Shown: positions 1 through 5,800 of the stretch, one piece after another
How the letters are laid out: every line of letters starts with the position of its first letter
How positions within the stretch are numbered: position 1 is the first letter of the stretch
Assembly: GCA_964489405.1 (NCBI GenBank)
Contig: CAZAYL010000040.1
Span: forward strand, 1 to 6,490
Length of the DNA stretch: 6,490 bases
DNA from: CAKVOD01 sp964489405
Lineage (GTDB): Bacteria > Bacillota > Clostridia > Christensenellales > UBA1242
Direction of reading: 5' to 3'
The notes under the pieces: generated by a model
What the model was told of the DNA's origin: nothing
The model's database searches: none
Seen by the model: the letters and a program-made list of their open reading frames with translations, nothing else
Translations under genes and position numbers: made by a program

Positions 1-107
1 AGCCCGACGCAAATAACTAATAGAGATGCGATAGCAAATTTCCACGCGTGCTTGACAAAGTCAAATTTTGTCTTCTCGACACTGTCAAAAAATTTATGCG
101 ACTTCAT
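1..107 (-). CDS. secF: SecF, protein translocase subunit (5' part only, cut by window edge)
   Basis: Only the first 35 codons are present; the gene continues past the left edge. The peptide begins MKSHKFFDSVEKTKFDFVKH and then enters a hydrophobic stretch from about residue 21 (AWKFAIASLLVICVG). A short cytoplasmic tail with an F-D-F-V-K type motif before TM1 is typical of SecF. The start codon at 107-105 lies inside the end of secD, giving a 14-base overlap in a different frame, and a purine-rich ribosome binding site (AGGAAGG) sits about 5 bases upstream inside secD. SecF pairs with SecD in the membrane and uses the proton motive force to help pull exported proteins out of the SecYEG channel. 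The assignment relies mainly on position directly after secD plus this N-terminal pattern; the rest of the protein cannot be seen. Confidence 0.85.
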   Translation of the reverse strand, partial: MKSHKFFDSVEKTKFDFVKHAWKFAIASLLVICVG

Positions 108-1395
108 TTACACCTTCCTCCCTATATAGATTATATTTTTCAGCTTTTGTGCTATTGAATGGCAAGTACAATTTCATTAACCACCTTGTGATGAATATTG
201 ATGAAATCATCGAAACCACAACACCGATTAGCAATGTCGACGCAAAGCCTTGAATTGCACCTGTTCCGAAAATGAACAAGACAATGCCGACCATAATTGT
301 CGTGATGTTGGAGTCTAGAATTGCGGTTGTCGCGCGCCTATACCCGCCCTTGATACTTGCGGGGATACGTTTACCGCGCTTGTACTCATCCTTGATTCTT
401 TCAAAGATAATAATGTTCGCGTCGACCGCCATACCGATGCCGAGAATAATACCCGCGATACCTGGAAGTGTGAGTTGAACAAATGGCAACGCTTGCAAGA
501 AGAATAGCACCATAATCACATAGAATAATAGTGCGATGTCCGCAAGAACGCCCATCATACGATATATAACCGCCATAAAGATGAAAATCAAAATCAAACC
601 GACGACGCCCGCAATCAATCCGCTTTTAATGGCATTCATACCAAGCGTTGGACTGACGACAGAACTCTCATATAGCGAAAGCTCTGCGCTAAATGTACCA
701 CTCATAATTTTGAGCGCATACTCTTCAGCGGACGCGCGCGAGTCGATGCTTCCGCCACTAATGAATGTTGAATTCCCCGTTATTTCGGACTCAACATTAA
801 GTGTGCTAAATAACTCAGTCCCTAGGTAGATGTGCACTTGCTTTTCTTCACTGCTCGAAACATCTTTGGTAAGTTGTTGGAATTTCTTTGCCCCAGTGGC
901 GTTGAACTCGACGATGATACCGTGCTCATTATTTTGCGTGCCATAGTACACGTCAGTGATGTCCTTAGCAGTAATGAACGACTCGGCATTTGGGTCTTTT
1001 TCTTTCTTGATAGTGAGTTCTGCAGGGTGCCCTATAAGGTCAAAAATTGTCTGTGGGTCGTCGACGTCGGGCACTTCAACACGTATGCGGTTCCCGCTCT
1101 GCGTGGTAATAGTTGCTTCGGTGTACCCACGACTTGCCAAGATAGATTCAAGACGGCTGACGGTCGACTTAATTGCTGTGTCTAGGTCCTGCCCACTGCT
1201 CTCGTCGGCAAGCTTGGCGTCATACACTGCGGTAACACCGCCCTTGATGTCAAGCCCCATTTTGATAGAATTAATAAAACCATTATACGTCGATGTTGTA
1301 TATGGAATGTCAAAACGGCAAAACGCCAACACTATTCCTATTACTAGCAATAGTGCAGTCAGCACTATGCCTTTGATTGCTGATTTTTTTGTCAT
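94..1395 (-). CDS. secD: SecD, protein translocase subunit
   Basis: This 433-residue protein is a compact SecD, of the length usual in Gram-positive bacteria where SecD and SecF are separate. TM1 spans about residues 8-26 and is followed by the family motif GLDIKGG (47-53). The extracellular P1 region (about 60-250) includes the conserved LESILASRG and RVEVP stretches. Five further hydrophobic segments lie at about 258-277, 284-301, 306-325, 366-382 and 385-405. The signature GMAVDANIIIFERIKDE (321-337) carries D325, which by family knowledge matches the conserved Asp needed for proton-coupled function. A second conserved block, GFASTLLIGVVVSM (383-396), precedes the C-terminal basic tail. 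SecD with SecF promotes late steps of Sec-dependent export. The start is supported by an AAGGGAG site about 7 bases upstream. The gene is first in an operon with secF, has its own strong promoter, and is divergent from mscL. No yajC is visible upstream. Confidence 0.97.
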   Translation of the reverse strand: MTKKSAIKGIVLTALLLVIGIVLAFCRFDIPYTTSTYNGFINSIKMGLDIKGGVTAVYDAKLADESSGQDLDTAIKSTVSRLESILASRGYTEATITTQSGNRIRVEVPDVDDPQTIFDLIGHPAELTIKKEKDPNAESFITAKDITDVYYGTQNNEHGIIVEFNATGAKKFQQLTKDVSSSEEKQVHIYLGTELFSTLNVESEITGNSTFISGGSIDSRASAEEYALKIMSGTFSAELSLYESSVVSPTLGMNAIKSGLIAGVVGLILIFIFMAVIYRMMGVLADIALLFYVIMVLFFLQALPFVQLTLPGIAGIILGIGMAVDANIIIFERIKDEYKRGKRIPASIKGGYRRATTAILDSNITTIMVGIVLFIFGTGAIQGFASTLLIGVVVSMISSIFITRWLMKLYLPFNSTKAEKYNLYREEGVNEVA

Positions 1396-1401
1396 TTAAA
1401 T

Positions 1402-1409
1402 TCTCCCTT
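1402..1409 (-). promoter_or_regulatory. Ribosome binding site of secD
   Basis: On the minus strand the sequence reads AAGGGAGA, ending about 6 bases before the secD ATG at 1395. The good match to the 16S anti-Shine-Dalgarno sequence supports this ATG as the true start. Confidence 0.8.
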
Positions 1410-1425
1410 GAGAAACGCTTCTAAA

Positions 1426-1454
1426 AGTATATAAGATTTTGCCAAATATGTCAA
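1426..1454 (-). promoter_or_regulatory. Sigma-A promoter of the secDF operon
   Basis: Reading the minus strand, a perfect -35 box TTGACA (1454-1449) is followed by a 17-base spacer and a -10 box TATACT (1431-1426, 5 of 6 to TATAAT). Transcription would begin near 1419, leaving a short leader of roughly 24 bases before the secD ATG. The near-consensus boxes and exact spacing make this a strong, probably constitutive promoter, as suits a housekeeping export gene. Confidence 0.85.
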
Positions 1455-1568
1455 TCATTTGCACCCAAAATTTAACGTTTTGTCTAGTCGAGCGCAAAAA
1501 AATGTCGTCAATTAAAATTATTGTCAAATATATTGAATAAAAAACGCTTTAATCACTAAAAATTTGAC

Positions 1569-1592
1569 GCTAAATCATAAAAGTAATTTAGC
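1569..1592. repeat. Inverted repeat GCTAAAT-N10-ATTTAGC
   Basis: GCTAAAT (1569-1575) and its exact reverse complement ATTTAGC (1586-1592) flank a 10-base centre. A related pair, CTAAAT-N11-ATTTAG, follows at 1608-1630, with centres about 38 bases apart. Dyads of this arm length and spacing are typical of sites for dimeric regulators, but AT-rich DNA produces such pairs by chance, so function is uncertain. Confidence 0.45.
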
Positions 1593-1607
1593 AATATCAC
1601 TTATTAT

Positions 1608-1630
1608 CTAAATATTTACACAAAATTTAG
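1608..1630. repeat. Second inverted repeat CTAAAT-N11-ATTTAG
   Basis: The arms CTAAAT (1608-1613) and ATTTAG (1625-1630) are exact complements and share six bases with the arms of the dyad at 1569-1592. Recurrence of the same arm sequence at nearly the same arm spacing is the reason to list it. Confidence 0.4.
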
Positions 1631-1652
1631 TACATTAATTATACACCAATTT

Positions 1653-1666
1653 TTGCAAATTTGCAA
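1653..1666. repeat. 14-base perfect palindrome TTGCAAATTTGCAA
   Basis: TTGCAAATTTGCAA equals its own reverse complement with no gap. It lies about 125 bases upstream of the predicted mscL -35 box and about 200 upstream of the secD promoter. It could bind a dimeric regulator; it could also be a chance feature of AT-rich DNA. Confidence 0.4.
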
Positions 1667-1766
1667 TTAAATAAGCACACATTTTGCTCATAATAGCTTA
1701 AATTTGTCAAAATGTCGCAATTTTGCTATATTTATTGAACTATTTTGAAAATAAAATGCAAAATAA

Positions 1767-1795
1767 TTGATTTTTTGCACGATTTGATTTATAAT
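1767..1795 (+). promoter_or_regulatory. Sigma-A promoter of mscL
   Basis: A -35 box TTGATT (1767-1772, 4 of 6) is followed by a 17-base spacer and a perfect -10 box TATAAT (1790-1795). The predicted start near 1802 gives a leader of about 85 bases before the mscL ATG, which includes a T8 run. Confidence 0.75.
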
Positions 1796-1873
1796 ATAAG
1801 CAAGTTTTCTACAAGTTTTTTTTATTCAATTTTGGAATTTATAGGAACTAATTTTTTATAAAAAATACGACAC

Positions 1874-1880
1874 AAAGGAG
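1874..1880 (+). promoter_or_regulatory. Ribosome binding site of mscL
   Basis: AAAGGAG lies 6 bases before the ATG at 1887. This strong match fixes the start codon. Confidence 0.85.
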
Positions 1881-1886
1881 AGAATT

Positions 1887-2483
1887 ATGAAAAAGTTTTT
1901 TGCGGAATTTAAAACATTTATTAGCCGTGGCAATATTATGGATATGGCTATCGGTGTCATCATCGGGGCGGCTTTCGGCAAGATTGTTACGAGCCTTGTC
2001 AACGACATTTTGATGCCACTTCTAACGTGGGCACTCGGCGCTGAGAGTTTGTCCGCACTTTCAATCGTCCTAAGACGCAACGCTGAGGGCGTGGCAACGT
2101 TGACGTGGAATTATGGGAATTTCATTCAAACAATCATCGACTTCTTGATTATCGCGTTCTGCATTTTTGTAATTATGAAGATAATTATGAAATCGCAACA
2201 AGCACTCAAAAACATAAGCAGTGAACTCCATAAATCAAAGCCGACGAAAGCGCAAAAGAAAATTTTGAAAGAGCGCGGAGTCAACTTGAGAGATAAAAAA
2301 GCTGTCAAAATCGCGCTCGACGAACTTGCTAAAGAAGAACAAGCGAAAAAAGATGCGGAACTTGCAAACAAACCAAAAGTGGAAACGCAAGAGGATATTT
2401 TGCGCGACATTCGCGAACTTTTGAAAGCACAACAACTCACTCAAGATACTAGCAAAATCACACAACAAAATCAAGAGAACTGA
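1887..2483 (+). CDS. mscL: Large-conductance mechanosensitive channel MscL with extended cytoplasmic linker
   Basis: MscL forms a homopentameric pore in the cytoplasmic membrane that opens under high tension and releases solutes during hypo-osmotic shock. The N-terminal amphipathic helix (MKKFFAEFKTFISRGN, 1-16) is followed by the signature TM1 segment with DMAIGVIIGAAFGKIV (19-34) and the conserved LVNDILMP (37-44). A short periplasmic loop (about 48-74) with TWNYGNF at 73-79 leads into TM2 (about 78-101). The usual protein is about 120-150 residues; this one is 198. The extra length is a Lys/Glu/Ala-rich linker (about 105-165), followed by a recognisable C-terminal helix QEDILRDIRELLK (168-180) of the family's cytoplasmic bundle and a Gln/Asn-rich tail. 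So the family's C-terminal helix is displaced, not missing. The gene has its own promoter, ribosome binding site and terminator and is probably monocistronic. Confidence 0.96.
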   Translation: MKKFFAEFKTFISRGNIMDMAIGVIIGAAFGKIVTSLVNDILMPLLTWALGAESLSALSIVLRRNAEGVATLTWNYGNFIQTIIDFLIIAFCIFVIMKIIMKSQQALKNISSELHKSKPTKAQKKILKERGVNLRDKKAVKIALDELAKEEQAKKDAELANKPKVETQEDILRDIRELLKAQQLTQDTSKITQQNQEN

Positions 2484-2519
2484 TATATATTGCTTTTGAT
2501 AATTTGCAAAATTGCAACC

Positions 2520-2566
2520 AAAAAACAAGGGGTTAAGCCGATTTGACTTAACCCCTTGTTTTTTTT
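2520..2566. terminator. Strong, probably bidirectional rho-independent terminator
   Basis: The arms 2520-2537 and 2547-2564 pair perfectly. The core AACAAGGGGTTAAG pairs with CTTAACCCCTTGTT around a 9-base loop, and is extended by A6 on the left and a T8 tract (2559-2566) on the right. It lies 37 bases after the mscL stop. Because an A run precedes the stem, the minus strand also reads as hairpin plus U tract, so it could stop transcription arriving from the convergent large gene (ending at 2856). Confidence 0.92.
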
Positions 2567-2595
2567 GGGGGGGTATAATAGGGTACCCATACACA

Positions 2596-2732
2596 TTGCC
2601 CGCGCTAGCATAATAAGGAATTATTTTATCATCGTGCTAGCGCGTGGCAGGCTGTGGGGCGCGATACCGCATAATAAGGATTGATTTTATTATAATGCTG
2701 ACGCCGTTCAAACCTAAGGGCGCGATACCGCA
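2596..2732. repeat. Degenerate tandem repeat with a 61-base period
   Basis: Two separate repeated blocks share the same offset of 61 bases. Block A is the 31 bases at 2608-2638 and 2669-2699, both starting GCATAATAAGGA and matching at 26 of 31 positions. Block B is the 15-base identical GGGCGCGATACCGCA at 2657-2671 and 2718-2732. Together they describe about two and a quarter units of a tandem array, each unit with a GC-rich box B followed by an AT-rich box A. Copy 1 has diverged in box B, and copy 3 stops after box B. Confidence 0.75.
2601..2644. repeat. Long hairpin in first repeat unit
   Basis: CGCGCTAGCA (2601-2610) and TGCTAGCGCG (2635-2644) are perfect 10-base inverted arms. Inside, AATAA (2612-2616) and TTATT (2621-2625) can pair around a GGAA tetraloop. 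The structure is not followed by a T tract on the plus strand nor on the minus strand, so it is not a standard terminator. Confidence 0.75.
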
Positions 2733-2752
2733 CGCGGGGCACGCGGTTCGCG
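2721..2752. repeat. GC-rich hairpin in the third (partial) repeat unit
   Basis: CGCGATACCGC (2721-2731) pairs with GCGGTTCGCG (2743-2752) as 10 base pairs with one bulged base (T2726) around an 11-base loop. Its left arm is the repeated block B. Confidence 0.65.
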
Positions 2753-2799
2753 AGATTCCTACGCTTCATCAAACCCCACAATGCGGGTTTGATTCTCGC
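2750..2799. repeat. Nested inverted repeat
   Basis: The inner arms ATCAAACCC (2768-2776) and GGGTTTGAT (2785-2793) are perfect 9-base complements around an 8-base loop. The outer arms GCGAGA (2750-2755) and TCTCGC (2794-2799) also pair; the right outer arm abuts the inner stem and the left one is separated by 12 unpaired bases. The flanks GAGATTCCTACGCTTC and TCGCTCTGAATGAC resemble, from memory, the two halves of a short palindromic repeat common between genes in Clostridia genomes. That resemblance needs a search. Confidence 0.6.
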
Positions 2800-2855
2800 T
2801 CTGAATGACCCAGAGTTAGTACTTGTACTTGCTTTAATAAAGAATGAATTCTTTT

Positions 2856-5800
2856 TTAAACTCCTGTTGTTGATGTAGTGCTACAATATTTATCATACAT
2901 AGTGTCAATGAATGCGTTTGTGATAAGGTCCATACCTTTAGCGGTTGGATGCCCTAACCCATTATTTACGTCTGTAATACAATGTTCAGTCCAGTTGTCG
3001 GCTGTCCAAGAATAGTTTGGATAAACTTCTACCACTGTGCAACCGTTCGCAGTACCAATTTGACGTATTGCTGTATTAAATGCTTCCAATCGGGTTGTGT
3101 CGACAAAGCCTGTCGATTTTCCATTCATCAACTTAATAAGCGGAATTGTAAATACAACCACTTGTGGGTTTGAGTATGTCGATTTTATCGTTGTAATAAT
3201 CGTACTATATGCAGATTTAAAATCGTCAACAATGTGTGTGCTTAGCAAATCGTTGATACCCATATACACGGCAACAATATCGGGATTTACTGTCGTGTCA
3301 CCAGTATTATTATGCAATTGCGTACATCTATTTATACCACTCTTGGTTGAACCGCCATCTTGACTTGAGTCATTGCACGCCATACTGCCTGAACTTGAGT
3401 TATTGACAAGGACTTCCATACCCATTTCATCCGCGGCTTGCTTCCACCACATCTGGTCTACACTTGTTATTCCGCCGAAACTATTTACCCCATAAGAATT
3501 GTAATTCCCTGGTAGTGTTGTATTATATGTATTGCTATCTGACCATCCAGCATAGGAGGTTAGACTGTCTCCTAAGAATGAGATTTTCTTGCCATTTGAG
3601 TAAGCATTCTTCACTTGAGTGGCTTTTAACTCTTCCACTGCGGCTTGTTCTTCTGCTTCCAATTTCGCTAGATTATCTTCGTAAGTAATCATCGACCCGT
3701 CTCCACAATAATACATATCACACGGAAAAGCACACTGTAGAGACTTTTTCCAGTTACCAGATCCCCCGCCGTCTTTATACCAATAGTTCAACTGATCTCC
3801 GTATTTACTATATGAGTTACCTTGCACCTTTGTAGCATTCGCGTAATCTGTCACGAGCATAATATCGCAATTGCCAACAGCAAAAGCAATCAGTTCATCG
3901 GAAGCGATAGGCACACTGCTAACAGAAGTGTAACTATTTGATCCACTATTATATTCACTAAATTTATTTGTATAACTCCAAGGATTATCTCCAATTTTCA
4001 CATACACATTTTCTTCGTACAAACCATCCCTGTTAGTAGATGAAGTGTTAAGTGTAAATGTAGTGAATGTAAGTTTGTACTTTTTTGTAAAATCTTGACT
4101 TGCCCACTTACTACTATCTGACATAATTGTCTTCTTAATAACATACGCATACACATAAATTTCAGTTGTATTATTCGCATCATATGACGTCACGGCATAA
4201 TTGCCACCGCTTTTAAGAGTATATGTATTAGCAAAGATAAATCCTATCTTAGTTATCGTCTTGCCAGAATATCCTGGATTAAACGACCAACTTTCCGCCA
4301 TAGCCACACCATATGACTCATCCGCACCATCAATAATTTTATATCCACTAACTTGACCCACGACTGCAGACTTTAAATCTGAAATATACGCATTTTCGGC
4401 GGATGCTGACCACGAGCCGATCATTATTTCGATGGCTAGGGTGTCGTTGTAACCGTCTGTCATTTCCGTGATGTCGGCATCTGCCATACCGTCAATATAG
4501 GCGTAACCACCGAGTGTATCTGCTACTGGAATACCTGACGCGTAATACAATCCGACTGAATTATTCCCGCCGATGACTAGGGTATCATTGTCGCCGATTT
4601 GTAGATTTAGAATGATTTCATTTTTACCCGCTACTACCGAATATGCCGTCATTGAACTTGTAGTCAATGCTGATTTATTCCCTTCTTTTTCCGCAGTTAT
4701 TACCCCTTGAACGCTACCAGAACCGATGTACAATTGTCCTGCTTTCTCTGCATAGATTGTAATGCTAGAAATACGTGTACCTGAGTATTGCGTTTTCTTA
4801 ATATTTGGGAAGAAATTTGAAGTGATAGCAACGTAGTTGTTGCTCAAGTCAAGGTATTGCCCTGGATAATAATTCGCCATTGTTTCAGTGATTGGCAATG
4901 TATTCTCTCGAATATTTGGGTCTACAGTGCCCGTTTCTTTTGCTTTGATTGACGTGCGGTTGGCGCCTTGCCAAACATAGCCGTCGAAACCTGCGTACAC
5001 GAGCGCTTCCGCTGTGCTTGCGCCGTCGTTGCCCCTATCGCCTTTCTCGCCTTTTAGACAACCCTTATAGTCCCACTGCCCGTTAGTTTTGACATACACA
5101 TACCAATTTGACGTGTTGAGATAGGAGTCGCCATTGTTGCCGAGCGTTGTGCTTGGGTTGGTTGTACCGAACAGCCACGAATTGCCTTGGTCGCCCTTAT
5201 CTCCTTTATCTCCTTTGTCGCCCTTGGCGCCTTGTATATTACTGAGCCACTCCCACGTGTTCTCTGCCGTGCAGACATACACGTCGCAAGTTGATGTGTT
5301 GAAATATAGGTCGCCGACTTTCTCTCCGTTGACTTCTGCTGAGATGTCTGAACCTGTGCCCGTAACATCGGTACCAGTCAGCCACGTTGCGCCGTCGTCG
5401 CCTTTGAGTGTGGCACTGCCTGAACTCGTGATATTGCCGATGAGTGCCCACGCCGAACCTGAATACTTGTAGATATCTCCATTTGTTGTATTGAGATATA
5501 GGTCATCTACTGCGCCCGCTTGGGTTGTTGTTGGTACGCCAGCGCCCGTAATCCACGTTGCGCCCTCTTGGTTGGTTACACCTGAGAAATATTTGCAATA
5601 AGTTGAACTTGAGCTTGATAGAGTGCTCATTTCCGCGTTGTCATATATGTATGCATTGATTTCTAGTATTTTAGAAACAATTGCTGTCGCTGATGAATCA
5701 AATGAGAAATTTGCAAAAATTGGGTCTAGCGACAAACTTGTATAGTTCGACACTGACGCGCTAGTTGTAAATGTAAAGATTGTTGCGCCTATGATTGTTG

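Larger units (their letters stand above)
1396..1886. other. Gene-free divergent intergenic region between secD and mscL
   Basis: This 491-base stretch is extremely AT-rich and has no credible coding frame. It holds the promoters of secD (left end) and mscL (right end). Between them, roughly 1460-1765, lie inverted repeats (1569-1592, 1608-1630, 1653-1666) and a short direct repeat, ACGCT followed by TAATCA or AAATCA (near 1544 and 1567). It is longer than two promoters alone require. I see no RNA gene or terminator in it. Confidence 0.7.
2574..2855. other. GC-richer gene-free convergent intergenic region with repeats
   Basis: Between the mscL terminator and the stop of the large minus-strand gene there is no credible gene. 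The stretch from about 2596 to 2810 is clearly GC-richer than the other intergenic DNA here and is packed with direct and inverted repeats (listed separately). It begins with an 8-base palindrome GGGTACCC (2581-2588). The best reading is one or more dispersed intergenic repeat elements. Confidence 0.6.

Noticed and set aside
956..1399. Plus-strand open frame of 147 codons opposite secD
   Set aside because: It lies wholly antisense to the convincingly conserved secD reading frame and has no recognisable domain or ribosome binding site.
2235..2594. Minus-strand open frame of 119 codons opposite mscL and its terminator
   Set aside because: It runs across the terminator hairpin and is antisense to mscL; its Phe/Ser-rich translation is the usual shadow of Lys-rich coding sequence.
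2608..2732. Repeats with regular 61-base spacing, considered as a CRISPR array
   Set aside because: There are only two copies of each block, the repeats are imperfect, the intervening sequence is itself repeated, and no cas gene is present. The geometry fits a degenerate tandem repeat better.
2833..2860. Hairpin overlapping the stop codon of the large gene (12 pairs with one mismatch, TGAA loop), considered as its terminator
   Set aside because: It is almost all A-T and on the minus strand is followed by GCAAGTACAAG, not by a U tract. It overlaps the coding end, so it is not a credible intrinsic terminator.
5134..5472. Plus-strand open frame of 112 codons rich in Pro, Ser and Leu
   Set aside because: It is the reverse-strand shadow of the collagen-like and Trp/Gly repeat coding region, with no ribosome binding site and a repetitive PLSPLSPLS translation caused by the GXY codons.
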